A stretch of DNA of 64,000 bases from Thermomonas sp. XSG (GTDB lineage: Bacteria; Pseudomonadota; Gammaproteobacteria; Xanthomonadales; Xanthomonadaceae). Under the pieces are notes generated by a model that did no database searches, was not told the DNA's origin, and worked only from the letters and a program-made list of their open reading frames with translations. Positions 55,241 to 64,000 of this stretch are shown here, piece after piece. Numbering within the stretch: position 1 is the first letter of the stretch; each line of letters opens with the position of its first letter. Made by a program: the position numbers and the translations under genes. The stretch is from positions 2,806,001 to 2,870,000 of the forward strand of contig NZ_CP061497.1 in assembly GCF_014678725.1 (NCBI RefSeq), in the 5' to 3' direction.

Positions 55241-56098
55241 ATGTTCAATCGTGTTTTCCTCTTCCTGGCGACCAACCTGGCGGTGCTGGCCCTGGTCAGC
55301 ATCGTGATGTCCGTGTTCGGGGTGAATCCCAACCAGTTCGGCGGCCTGCTGGTCATGGCCGCGCTGTTCGGCTTCGGCGGCTCGATCATCTCGCTGCTGC
55401 TGTCGAAGTGGATGGCCAAGCGCAGCACCGGTGCCCACGTCATCGAGCAGCCGCGCAACGAGGCCGAGCAGTGGCTGCTGTCCACCGTGCGCCGGCAGGC
55501 CGAGGCGGCCGGCATCGGCATGCCCGAGGTGGCGATCTACGACGCCCCCGAGATCAACGCCTTCGCCACCGGCGCCAACCGCAACAACGCGCTCGTGGCG
55601 GTGTCCACCGGCCTGCTGCGGGCGATGAACCGCGACGAGGCCGAGGCGGTGCTGGCGCACGAGGTCAGCCACGTCGCCAACGGCGACATGGTGACAATGG
55701 CGCTGCTGCAGGGCGTGCTCAACACCTTCGTGATCGTGCTGGCCCGCGTGGTCGGCCGGGTGGTGGACGGCGCGATCAGCGGCAACCGCGACAGCGATGC
55801 GCCGGGCTTCGGCTACTACATCATCGTGTTCGTGCTGGAGATGGTCTTCGGCGTGTTCGCCTCGATGATCGCGATGTGGTTCTCGCGCCACCGCGAGTTC
55901 CGCGCCGATGCCGGCGGTGCTTCGCTGGCTGGCCGCCACAAGATGATCGCCGCGCTGGAGCGGCTGGCGCAGACCCACGGCGCCAGCACCCTCCCCAAGC
56001 AGGTGGCGGCGTTCGGCATCAGTGGCGGGATGAGCGGTCTGCTGCGCAGCCATCCGCCGCTGGAGGACCGCATCGCGGCGCTGCGCCAGGCCGGTTGA
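55241..56098 (+). CDS. htpX: Protease HtpX
   Basis: Inner-membrane zinc metalloprotease (M48) acting on misfolded membrane proteins, normally envelope-stress induced. The 285-residue protein has two N-terminal hydrophobic segments (about 5-27 and 36-55), the active-site motif HEVSH (140-144), further hydrophobic segments, and the third ligand Glu in [18 protein letters not shown] lies upstream. It is a second M48 peptidase in this window (the first is at 50587). Confidence 0.95.
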   Translation: MFNRVFLFLATNLAVLALVSIVMSVFGVNPNQFGGLLVMAALFGFGGSIISLLLSKWMAKRSTGAHVIEQPRNEAEQWLLSTVRRQAEAAGIGMPEVAIYDAPEINAFATGANRNNALVAVSTGLLRAMNRDEAEAVLAHEVSHVANGDMVTMALLQGVLNTFVIVLARVVGRVVDGAISGNRDSDAPGFGYYIIVFVLEMVFGVFASMIAMWFSRHREFRADAGGASLAGRHKMIAALERLAQTHGASTLPKQVAAFGISGGMSGLLRSHPPLEDRIAALRQAG

Positions 56099-56123
56099 TC
56101 CGGGAACGCCTGAATGCACCACG

Positions 56124-56149
56124 CGAAGCCCGCCACCCGGCGGGCTTCG
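56124..56149. terminator. Bidirectional terminator between htpX and the fimX-like gene
   Basis: CGAAGCCCGCC, loop ACCC, GGCGGGCTTCG is an 11-bp stem in the 74-bp gap between convergent genes; a T-rich stretch follows on the plus strand. Confidence 0.7.
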
Positions 56150-56154
56150 TCGTT

Positions 56155-56188
56155 CTCAGGCGTCGAACTCGCTCAGGCGTCGAACTCG
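56155..56188 (-). repeat. 17-bp tandem duplication covering the 3' end of the fimX-like gene
   Basis: CTCAGGCGTCGAACTCG occurs twice head-to-tail (56155-56171 and 56172-56188). The copy at 56172-56188 contains the last codons and TGA of the fimX-like gene; the outer copy lies just past the stop and repeats the codons EFDA plus a stop in another register. It looks like a recent slippage event with no effect on the protein. Confidence 0.85.
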
Positions 56189-58272
56189 TAGTTCATGTCC
56201 GGGCCGGCGATGGCCAGGAAGTTGCCCTCGACATAGTCGATGCCCTGCGAGAACAGGATGCTCATGCTGGCGGCGTCCTGCACGAACTCGGCGATGCTCT
56301 GGATGCCGAGGTCACGGGCCTTCTGCGCCAGTTCGCGCACCCGGTTCTGGTTGGCCTGGTTCTTCGACAGGTCTTCCATGAAGCTGCGGTCGATCTTGAC
56401 GAAGCCCGGGGTGAAATGGGACAGCAACTGGAACGAGTCCAGCCCGGCGCCGAACTGTTCGAGCACCAGCTTGCAGCCCAGCCTGCCGATCGCAGCGGCG
56501 AAATCCTGGGTGGCGCGCAGGTTGATGAACACCTTGGACTCGGGCAGTTGCAGCAGCAGCGCGTCGCCGGGGACCCCGTGCGCGGCCAGCTGCTCGCCGA
56601 TGTAGGCAGGCAGGGTGGAGTCCTGCAGGGAGGCCTGGGTGATCTTCACCAGCAGCGTCACCGGCTTGCCGGCGCGCGCGCGCGCGCCAAGCACCGAGAT
56701 GGCATGACCGATCACCCAGCGGTCGATCTGCCCCAGCAGCCCGTGTTCCTCGGCGATCGGCAGGAAGTTCATCGGCGTGATGGTTTCGCCGGTGCCCGAT
56801 TCCAGCCGCAGGTAGCTTTCGTACATCGCCCGCGGCTCGCCCAGCAGGTGGATGATCGGCTGGTAGTGGAGCAGGAAGCGGTCGTTGGCCAGCGCGTCGT
56901 GCAGGCGGTCCACCCAAGCCTGGATGCGTTCTTCCTCGGCGCGATCGGTGGCGCTGGGGTCGAACACTTCGGCATGGTTGCCGCCCACGCCCAGCGAGGA
57001 CTGCAGGCATTGGCTGGCCTTGGCCAGCACCTGGGTGACGCTGGCGATCTTCTCGCCGATCTGCACGCCGCCAATGCTGGCGGTGATGGTGCTGGAGCTG
57101 CCACCGACCTCGAACAACCGCGCCGCGAACGCGTCGATGATGCGATCGGCGAGCGCAGCGGTGCGTGCGTGATCGCCGCGGGCCAGCACCGCGAAACTGT
57201 GCTCGCTGAAACGCGCGGCGTGGACGCTGCCGTCGGCCAGCTGCTCGCCCACCACCTGGCGGATGCAGTCGGCGATCGCCGCCAGCAGGTCGTCGGCGCT
57301 GTCCAGTCCGATCTCCTGCAGGATGCGCTGGTAGTTGTCAGGCTCCAGCAGCAGCAGGCCGTACTGGGCGCGCTGCTGGGCGGCTTCGGCCACCGCGTCT
57401 TCGAGCACGCGCAGGAAGGTGGGGCGGTTGAGCAGGCCGGTGCTCTGGTCGCGCTGGCGCAGTTCCTCGACCTCGCGGGCCAGCTCCGGGTCCACCTCGG
57501 CGGCCTGGTGGCGGAAGATCACCTGCTGGCAGGCCTCGCCCTGGTATTGCGCGGCGGTGAATTCCATCACCGCCGGGAACTCGTTGCCGTCGGCGTCGTG
57601 CGCGGTCAGCTCGTAGCGCGGCGGCGCTTCCTCGCCCTTGGACAGGCTCTTGAGCAGCGCCTTGAACGCGGTCACGTCGCCGGGCGCCACCAGGTCGAGC
57701 AGCGACATGCCCTCGATGTCCTCGAACGATTCGAAGCCGAACATCTCCAGGTAGGCCTGGTTGGCCCGGATGTGCATGCCTTCGTGGATGTATGCGATGG
57801 GCTCGCGCGAGGAATCGATCAGCATGTCGCAGCGGCGCTGGGTCTCGCGCATCTGCGCCTCCAGCCGGCGCTGGGTGCGACGGGCCTCCAGCGCCTGCCA
57901 TTCCGTCTGCACGGTCTTCAGGAACTGCTGCGGGCGGTCGCGCAGGGCCACCGCCTGCGCGCCCAGCGCCTGCACGTTCTCGAGGATGTCGTCGCTGATG
58001 CCGTCCAGCGTGGCCAGCAGCGGGACGTCGCGGCCGCAGCCGATGACCGCCTTGGCCACCTGCTCGAAGGGCAGCAGGGCGGAGGCATAGTCGGCCAGCA
58101 CCATGTCGACCGGTTGCCCGGCCAGCATCTCGACCATCTCATCCAGCGATTCCGGGCGCAGTGGGCGCACCGCGGTACCGGCGTTGCGCAGGCGGCTGAC
58201 CAGGGCCTCGGCCTCGTTGACCAGATCGGCCACCAGCATCAGTCGCAGCGCAATGTCTTTGCCTGTGGCCAT
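56173..58272 (-). CDS. fimX: FimX-like degenerate GGDEF/EAL c-di-GMP receptor
   Basis: A 699-residue regulator. Its order is a receiver-like N-domain (1 to about 130), a PAS domain (about 145-260; PIAYIHEGMHIRANQAYLEM), a degenerate GGDEF domain (about 290-430; AARFSEHSFAVLAR replaces the GGDEF loop), and a degenerate EAL domain (about 450-690; YESYLRLES replaces EAL). This is the arrangement of FimX, which binds c-di-GMP through its EAL domain and controls type IV pilus assembly with PilZ/PilB. Both catalytic motifs being lost argues for a receptor, not an enzyme. Family naming is by architecture and not proven here. Confidence 0.8.
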   Translation of the reverse strand: MATGKDIALRLMLVADLVNEAEALVSRLRNAGTAVRPLRPESLDEMVEMLAGQPVDMVLADYASALLPFEQVAKAVIGCGRDVPLLATLDGISDDILENVQALGAQAVALRDRPQQFLKTVQTEWQALEARRTQRRLEAQMRETQRRCDMLIDSSREPIAYIHEGMHIRANQAYLEMFGFESFEDIEGMSLLDLVAPGDVTAFKALLKSLSKGEEAPPRYELTAHDADGNEFPAVMEFTAAQYQGEACQQVIFRHQAAEVDPELAREVEELRQRDQSTGLLNRPTFLRVLEDAVAEAAQQRAQYGLLLLEPDNYQRILQEIGLDSADDLLAAIADCIRQVVGEQLADGSVHAARFSEHSFAVLARGDHARTAALADRIIDAFAARLFEVGGSSSTITASIGGVQIGEKIASVTQVLAKASQCLQSSLGVGGNHAEVFDPSATDRAEEERIQAWVDRLHDALANDRFLLHYQPIIHLLGEPRAMYESYLRLESGTGETITPMNFLPIAEEHGLLGQIDRWVIGHAISVLGARARAGKPVTLLVKITQASLQDSTLPAYIGEQLAAHGVPGDALLLQLPESKVFINLRATQDFAAAIGRLGCKLVLEQFGAGLDSFQLLSHFTPGFVKIDRSFMEDLSKNQANQNRVRELAQKARDLGIQSIAEFVQDAASMSILFSQGIDYVEGNFLAIAGPDMNYEFDA

Positions 58273-58310
58273 GCGGAAGATCTTGCGGTGTTCGTTGCCG
58301 ACAGGCTACA

Positions 58311-59351
<1,041 letters not shown>

Positions 59352-59442
59352 GTCGGGCTGCAAGAAAACCGTTCCGGCCACGCCGGAATCCTCGCCAAAC
59401 TCACAGTTTAGCCGCCCGGACGGGTGGCCCCAAGGAGCACCC

Positions 59443-60009
59443 ATGGCCACTCTGGGCATGAACGACGTCAAATCCGGCCAGAAGATCCTCGTCAACAACG
59501 AGCCCGCGGTCATTTTCGAAACCGATTACGTGAAGCCGGGCAAGGGCCAGGCCTTCACCCGCGTGCGCTACCGCCAGATCCGCACTGGCCGGGTGCAGGA
59601 AATCACCATGAAGTCCACCGATTCGGTGGAGGCCGCGGACGTGGTCGATACCGACATGCAGTACCTGTACACCGATGGCGAGTACTGGCACTTCATGAAC
59701 CAGGAGACCTTCGAGCAGGTGCAGGCCGACAAGGCCGGCGTCGGTGATGCCGCCAAGTGGATCAAGGGCGAGGAAGACTGCGTGGTCACCCTGTTCAACG
59801 GCAACCCGATCCAGGTGACCCCGCCGAACTTCGTCGAGCTGAAGATCGTCGAAACCGATCCGGGCGTGAAGGGTGATACCGCCGGCACCGGTGGCAAGCC
59901 GGCCACCCTGGAAACCGGCGCAGTGGTGCGCGTGCCGCTGTTTGTCGCCCAGGATGAAATCATCAAGGTCGATACCCGCAGCGGCGAATACGTCAGCCGG
60001 GTGAAGTAA
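59443..60009 (+). CDS. efp: Elongation factor P
   Basis: Relieves ribosome stalling at polyproline stretches. The 188-residue protein has three beta-barrel domains. The modified lysine is K34 in [13 protein letters not shown], consistent with beta-lysylation by the divergent epmB. RBS AAGGAGC lies upstream. It is followed after 3 nt by an amidohydrolase gene, so the two are probably co-transcribed. Confidence 0.97.
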   Translation: MATLGMNDVKSGQKILVNNEPAVIFETDYVKPGKGQAFTRVRYRQIRTGRVQEITMKSTDSVEAADVVDTDMQYLYTDGEYWHFMNQETFEQVQADKAGVGDAAKWIKGEEDCVVTLFNGNPIQVTPPNFVELKIVETDPGVKGDTAGTGGKPATLETGAVVRVPLFVAQDEIIKVDTRSGEYVSRVK

Positions 60010-60012
60010 GCA

Positions 60013-61350
60013 ATGACGGATACCGCCCCGCAGCCCTGCGATCTGCTGATCGAAGCCGGCTGGGTGGTCCCGGTGGTCCCGCACGGCGTGGTCCTCCCGG
60101 ATCACGCCGTTGCCGTTTCTGCCGGCGCCATCGTTGCCGTGCTGCCCATCGCCGAGGCACGCACGCGCTTCGCTGCGAAGGAAACCGTGTCGCGCCCGGA
60201 CGCCGCGCTGATCCCCGGCTTGGTCAACGCCCACACCCACAACCCGATGACCCTGCTACGCGGGATCGCCGACGACCTGCCGTTGATGAACTGGTTGCGC
60301 GAGCACATCTGGCCGGTGGAAGCGGCGGTGATCGGGCCGGAGTTCGTGGCCGACGGCATGGCGCTGTCGATCGCCGAGATGCTGCGCGGCGGCACCACCT
60401 GCGCCAACGAGAACTACTTCTTCCCCGACGTGCAGGCCGGCGTCTACAAGAAGCACGGTTTCCGCGCGCTGGTTGGCGCGGTGATCATCGATTTCCCCAG
60501 TGCCTGGGCGAAGTCGGACGACGAATACTTCGACCGCGCCTGCGAACTGCACGATGCCTGGCGCCTTGATCCGCTGGTCGGTACCGCGTTCGCCCCGCAC
60601 GCGCCTTACACGGTCAACGACGCCAATTTCGAGCGCGTGCGGATGCTGTCCGACCAGCTCGATGTGCCGGTGCACCTGCACACCCACGAGACCGCGCAGG
60701 AAGTCGCCGACTCGATCAGCCTGCACGGCCAGCGTCCGCTGGCGCGGCTGGACCGGCTGGGTCTGGTCAACGACCGGCTGATCGCGGTGCACATGACCCA
60801 GCTCACCGAGGCCGAGATCCACCTGTGCGCCGAGCGTGGCGTCAGCGTGGTGCATTGCCCGGAATCCAACCTCAAGCTGGCTTCGGGCTTCTGCCCGGCC
60901 TGCGCGCTGCTGAAGGCGGGCGTGAACCTCGCCATCGGCACCGACGGCTGCGCCAGCAACAACGACCTCGACATGTTCGGCGAGACCCGCACTGCCGCGC
61001 TGCTGGGCAAGGCAGTGGCCAACGATGCCGCCGGCTTCTCCGCGTTCGAGGCCCTGCACGCGGCCACGCTGGGCGGTGCCAGGGCGCTTGGCTTCGATGC
61101 GCGCATCGGCAGTATTGAAGCCGGCAAGCGCGCCGACCTGGTGTGCGTGGACCTGTCGCAGCTCGAGACGCAGCCGCTGCACCACGTGGTCTCGCAGCTG
61201 GTCTACGCCACCGGTCGCCAGCAGGTCAGCGACGTCTGGATCGACGGCGTGGCCAAGCTGCGCCAGCGCGTGCTGGCGGACATGGACATCGACGCCATCG
61301 TCGCCAACGCCAGGCAGTGGCGCCAGCGCATTGCCGCCATCCAACGATGA
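60013..61350 (+). CDS. TRZ/ATZ-family amidohydrolase, MTA/SAH deaminase-like
   Basis: Metal-dependent deaminase of the cytosine/guanine-deaminase superfamily. The 445-residue protein has NAHTHNPM near 75 (metal ligands), [22 protein letters not shown], and [14 protein letters not shown], in the order of 5-methylthioadenosine/S-adenosylhomocysteine deaminases. It sits immediately before ubiG, a SAM-dependent methyltransferase gene; conversion of SAH to S-inosylhomocysteine would be a plausible link, but this is inference. It could also be another TRZ-like enzyme. Confidence 0.82.
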   Translation: MTDTAPQPCDLLIEAGWVVPVVPHGVVLPDHAVAVSAGAIVAVLPIAEARTRFAAKETVSRPDAALIPGLVNAHTHNPMTLLRGIADDLPLMNWLREHIWPVEAAVIGPEFVADGMALSIAEMLRGGTTCANENYFFPDVQAGVYKKHGFRALVGAVIIDFPSAWAKSDDEYFDRACELHDAWRLDPLVGTAFAPHAPYTVNDANFERVRMLSDQLDVPVHLHTHETAQEVADSISLHGQRPLARLDRLGLVNDRLIAVHMTQLTEAEIHLCAERGVSVVHCPESNLKLASGFCPACALLKAGVNLAIGTDGCASNNDLDMFGETRTAALLGKAVANDAAGFSAFEALHAATLGGARALGFDARIGSIEAGKRADLVCVDLSQLETQPLHHVVSQLVYATGRQQVSDVWIDGVAKLRQRVLADMDIDAIVANARQWRQRIAAIQR

Positions 61351-61384
61351 TTTTCCTCCCGCAGGGATCCGCAGGACGCCACCC

Positions 61385-62098
61385 ATGAGCGAAACCGCCC
61401 AGACCAATTTCCACCAGGCCGAGCTCGACAAGTTCGACGAGCTGGCCCAGCGCTGGTGGGACCCCAGCGGTCCGCAGAAGGCGCTGCACGCGCTGAACCC
61501 GGCGCGGCTGGGCTATGTGGCGGAGCGGACCACCCTGCGCGATGCGGCCGTGCTGGACGTGGGCTGCGGCGGCGGCCTGCTCAGCGAGGCCCTGGCCAAG
61601 GCCGGCGCCCGCGTCACTGCCATCGACCTGGCGCCGAACCTGCTGAAGGTCGCGCGCCTGCACGGCCTGGAGTCGGGCGTGAAGGTCGAATACCGGCAAC
61701 TGGCGGTGGAAGCGCTGGCCGAGGAGGTGCCGGGCTCGTTCGATGTCGTCACCTGCATGGAGATGCTCGAGCACGTGCCCGATCCGGCCTCCATCGTGCG
61801 CGCCTGCGCGACCCTGCTGAAGCCGGGCGGACGCCTGTTCCTGTCCACCCTCAACCGCACCCCGGCCGCGTTCGCGCTGGCCATCGTCGGCGCGGAATAC
61901 GTGGCACGGCTGCTGCCCAAGGGCACCCACCAGTACCGCGACTTCATCAAGCCCTCCGAACTGGCGCGGCTGCTGCGCGAGGCCGGGCTGGCGCTGGAGG
62001 ACGTCAGCGGCCTGATGTACGAGCCGTGGCGCAACGCCGCGCGGGTAGTCCGGCGTACCGACGTCAACTACCTGGCCTGCGCGCGCAGGCCGGAATGA
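61385..62098 (+). CDS. ubiG: Ubiquinone biosynthesis O-methyltransferase UbiG
   Basis: Performs both O-methylations in ubiquinone synthesis. The 237-residue class I methyltransferase has the SAM-binding motif [13 protein letters not shown], the typical start [19 protein letters not shown], and [11 protein letters not shown]. It sits 34 bp after the amidohydrolase gene and overlaps gph by an ATGA junction, so the operon order is amidohydrolase-ubiG-gph. Confidence 0.95.
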   Translation: MSETAQTNFHQAELDKFDELAQRWWDPSGPQKALHALNPARLGYVAERTTLRDAAVLDVGCGGGLLSEALAKAGARVTAIDLAPNLLKVARLHGLESGVKVEYRQLAVEALAEEVPGSFDVVTCMEMLEHVPDPASIVRACATLLKPGGRLFLSTLNRTPAAFALAIVGAEYVARLLPKGTHQYRDFIKPSELARLLREAGLALEDVSGLMYEPWRNAARVVRRTDVNYLACARRPE

Positions 62099-62760
62099 GC
62101 CCGGTGTTTCCGAAGCTGGTGCTGTTCGACCTCGACGGCACCCTGCTCGACAGTGCGCCGGACATGGTGGCCACCGTCAACCAGATGCGCGCTGCAAGTG
62201 GACAGGGGCCGATGGCGCTGGAGGCGCTGCGCCCGCACGTGTCCAAGGGCTCGCGGGCGATGAGCGCGGCGGCGTTCCCGCAGCTGGGCGGGGACGTGCC
62301 GGGGGAGATGATCCGCGAATTCCTCGACATCTACGAGCAGGTGCTGGGCAAGCACAGCGTGCTGTTCGACGGCGTGGCCGAGCTGCTGGACGCCATCGAG
62401 GCCGCCGGCAGCCGCTGGGGCATCGTCACCAACAAGCCGGAATACCTGGCCCGACAGGTGCTGCCGGCACTGGGTTGGGAAACGCGCAGTGCCATCCTCA
62501 TCGGCGGCGATACCCTTCCCGAACGCAAGCCGCATCCGCTGCCGCTGCTGCACGCCGCGGCAGAACTCGGCGTCGCCATCGACGACTGCGTGTACGTCGG
62601 CGACGACCGCCGCGACATCGACGCCGCCCGTGCCGCCGGCATGCGCTCGGTGGTCGCACTCTGGGGTTACCGCCCGGATGGCGACGAGCCGGCGGTGTGG
62701 GGGGGCGACGTGATGGTGGCAACGCCGCGCGACCTGCTCGGCGGGATCCCCACCCGCTGA
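62095..62760 (+). CDS. gph: Phosphoglycolate phosphatase, HAD family
   Basis: HAD hydrolase removing phosphate from 2-phosphoglycolate or a similar small substrate. The 221-residue protein has the motif [10 protein letters not shown] (nucleophile D12, general acid D14), GIVTNKP and [11 protein letters not shown]. The ubiG-gph pair is common in gammaproteobacteria. The start at 62095 overlaps the ubiG stop (ATGA). Confidence 0.9.
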   Translation: MSPVFPKLVLFDLDGTLLDSAPDMVATVNQMRAASGQGPMALEALRPHVSKGSRAMSAAAFPQLGGDVPGEMIREFLDIYEQVLGKHSVLFDGVAELLDAIEAAGSRWGIVTNKPEYLARQVLPALGWETRSAILIGGDTLPERKPHPLPLLHAAAELGVAIDDCVYVGDDRRDIDAARAAGMRSVVALWGYRPDGDEPAVWGGDVMVATPRDLLGGIPTR

Positions 62761-62798
62761 TCAGAGCAGGCCGGCCGGCTTCCACGCCTCCGCCCGCC

Positions 62799-62813
62799 TA
62801 CAATTTCCCCATG
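62799..62813 (+). promoter_or_regulatory. Leaderless-type promoter (TACAAT-N6-ATG)
   Basis: TACAAT at 62799-62804, six nucleotides (TTCCCC), then ATG at 62811 of the squalene/phytoene-synthase-like gene. There is no Shine-Dalgarno. Confidence 0.5.
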
Positions 62814-63482
62814 ACCGACAGCGCCTCCCTCGACAGTTTCCTCGCCAAGTGGCGGGCGCAGTGGCCGGAATGGGCCGTGGCGGAAGTGTTCCTGCCGGCA
62901 GCGCAGCGCCTGCGAGCGCGCGCCTGGCTGGCCCTGCGTGGCGAGCTTACCGAGGCGGCCTGGGGCGGGGACGATCCGACGCCCGGCGCGGCCAAACTGG
63001 GCTGGTGGGAAGAAGAACTCGCGGGCTGGTCGCGTGGCGCGCGCCGCCATCCCTTGGGGCTGGCGCTGCAGAAGCTGCCTGTGGACTGGTCGCTGCTGGT
63101 CGCCGGCATCCCCGCGCTGCGGGCCAGCCGCAGCCCCGAAGGCGACCGCGCGGCGAGCCTGCGCGGGCTGGAGCCGTTCGCACGCGCGCAGGCGGTGCTC
63201 GCCGCGCAGTTGTTTGACGCCACGCCGCCGGCATCCACGCAGGCGATGGCCGAAGCGCTGCTGGCCGAATGGGTATTGCACCTGCCGGTCCGCGGCGTGC
63301 CGGCGGCCGGCACCGATATCCCCAGTCTGCTGGCGTTGCCCCTGTTGCGGGATGCGCCCCGGGTCGAGCGCATCCATGCCGCGCTGGTGCGGACGCGGCT
63401 GGGCCGGTTGGCGCGTGGCGCCAAGGGCCCGCTGCCTGCGCCGGTAGCGCTGTGGGCCGCTTGGCGCGCCGCTCGCGGCTGA
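62811..63482 (+). CDS. Squalene/phytoene-synthase-like protein, probably non-catalytic
   Basis: A 223-residue alpha-helical protein. WWEEELAGWSRGARRHPLG resembles the helix C region of squalene/phytoene synthases and their NDUFAF6-like relatives. The two Asp-rich DxxxD motifs needed for prenyl diphosphate chemistry were not found. It may be a divergent member with another role; confidence in family is moderate. It has a leaderless-type start and precedes folE2. Confidence 0.6.
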   Translation: MTDSASLDSFLAKWRAQWPEWAVAEVFLPAAQRLRARAWLALRGELTEAAWGGDDPTPGAAKLGWWEEELAGWSRGARRHPLGLALQKLPVDWSLLVAGIPALRASRSPEGDRAASLRGLEPFARAQAVLAAQLFDATPPASTQAMAEALLAEWVLHLPVRGVPAAGTDIPSLLALPLLRDAPRVERIHAALVRTRLGRLARGAKGPLPAPVALWAAWRAARG

Positions 63483-63539
63483 CCAGCCTGGCGGCGCGGA
63501 TGCACCAGAGCGTTGCGCGGGCGCTCATTCCCGCACCGG

Positions 63540-63554
63540 TACAATGTCGCGATG
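63540..63554 (+). promoter_or_regulatory. Leaderless-type promoter of folE2 (TACAAT-N6-ATG)
   Basis: TACAAT at 63540-63545, six nucleotides (GTCGCG), then ATG at 63552. There is no Shine-Dalgarno. No Zur-box-like palindrome was found nearby. Confidence 0.5.
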
Positions 63555-64000
63555 CACAAGACCGTTTCCCCCGTCTCCCTGCCCGATGTCGCCTTTGACG
63601 CGGTCGCGCTGGCGCGCCCGCTGGACTGGGTGGGAATGGACGGCATGGCCCTGCCCATCCGCCTGCCTGGCGAGGGAGGCACGCCGCTGCTGGTACCGGC
63701 CAGCGTCGATGTGGCCGTCAACCTGCGTGATCCCGACGCCCGCGGCATCCATATGTCGCGGTTGTACCTGCAACTGCAGGAAGGCCTTGCGAACGAAACC
63801 CTGGGTGCGCCCTCACTGCGGCGGTTGCTGGACGCCTGCATCGCCTCGCAGAAGGGCTTGGCCGAACGTGCGCGCCTGCGCCTGCGCTTCGACCACCTGC
63901 TGCTGCGCCGCGCCCTGCGGAGCGACAACGCCGGCTGGAAGCGCTACCCGGTGGAGATCGAGGCCGAGCTGGTCGATAGCCATTTGCGGCTGACCCTGGG
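63552..64000 (+). CDS. folE2: GTP cyclohydrolase FolE2, N-terminal part, cut by the window edge
   Basis: First enzyme of folate synthesis in its zinc-independent type-IB form. The visible 149 residues include LPDVAFDAVALARPLDWVGM and RGIHMSRLYLQL, both characteristic of FolE2, not the FolE fold. The gene continues past the window. In other bacteria folE2 is often zinc-regulated, but no Zur site is seen here. Confidence 0.88.
   Translation, partial: MHKTVSPVSLPDVAFDAVALARPLDWVGMDGMALPIRLPGEGGTPLLVPASVDVAVNLRDPDARGIHMSRLYLQLQEGLANETLGAPSLRRLLDACIASQKGLAERARLRLRFDHLLLRRALRSDNAGWKRYPVEIEAELVDSHLRLTL

Overview
The window is GC-rich and gene-dense, and it reads as chromosomal sequence of a gammaproteobacterium of the Xanthomonadaceae/Lysobacteraceae (Lysobacter, Thermomonas, Luteimonas and relatives). 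Supporting points are the tmRNA tag ANDDNYALAA, rpsF-rpsR-rplI followed by dnaB and alr without priB, a FimX-like degenerate GGDEF/EAL protein, a proline-rich 'transmembrane repetitive' protein, FolE2, and many TonB/lipoprotein-type envelope genes. The genus cannot be fixed from the sequence. I see no prophage, CRISPR array or tRNA gene; the only mobile element is one IS3-family insertion sequence.

Layout. 1-4 kb: start of a divergent secreted protein, clpS-clpA, a small secreted protein and a 4'-phosphopantetheinyl transferase. 3.9-11.1 kb: a ribonucleotide-reductase island. A cobalamin riboswitch precedes class I nrdAB and a hotdog thioesterase; then come class III nrdD, a separate 66-residue glycyl-radical-domain ORF and nrdG, linked by ATGA overlaps. 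11-22 kb: MscS-like channel, Tat-exported serine hydrolase, an IS3 element inserted in the 3' end of tex, a LigT-like phosphoesterase, an MHS-type transporter, an esterase, dinB and an uncharacterised membrane protein. 22-30 kb: GntP-type permease divergent from a TonB-dependent receptor, then a large SSS-PAS-kinase-receiver hybrid sensor and a NarL-type regulator.

30-41.8 kb: rne with a long leader, divergent rluC, phhB, nfuA, the repetitive membrane protein, two small proteins plus asnS, an IscA-like protein, and rpsF-rpsR-rplI. 41.9-48.6 kb: dnaB (with an upstream DnaA box), alr, a WS/DGAT acyltransferase whose ribosome-binding site lies in one arm of an inverted repeat, an OmpA-like lipoprotein, ssrA (tmRNA) and rnd. 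48.6-56 kb: envelope genes (SUMF1-type lipoprotein, M48 peptidase, DUF456, glycine-zipper lipoprotein, anchored cytochrome c), phbB, gluQ and htpX. 56-64 kb: fimX-like gene, epmB divergent from efp, an amidohydrolase-ubiG-gph operon, a squalene/phytoene-synthase-like protein and the start of folE2.

Three regulatory themes stand out. (1) Deoxynucleotide synthesis appears to switch with B12 (riboswitch on nrdAB) and oxygen (nrdDG), with an unusual physical split of NrdD. (2) At least eight genes have a -10-like hexamer exactly 6 nt before the start codon and no Shine-Dalgarno, which predicts leaderless transcripts. (3) An IS3 copy has cut off the C-terminus of Tex and supplies its stop codon; the lost codons remain beyond the IS.
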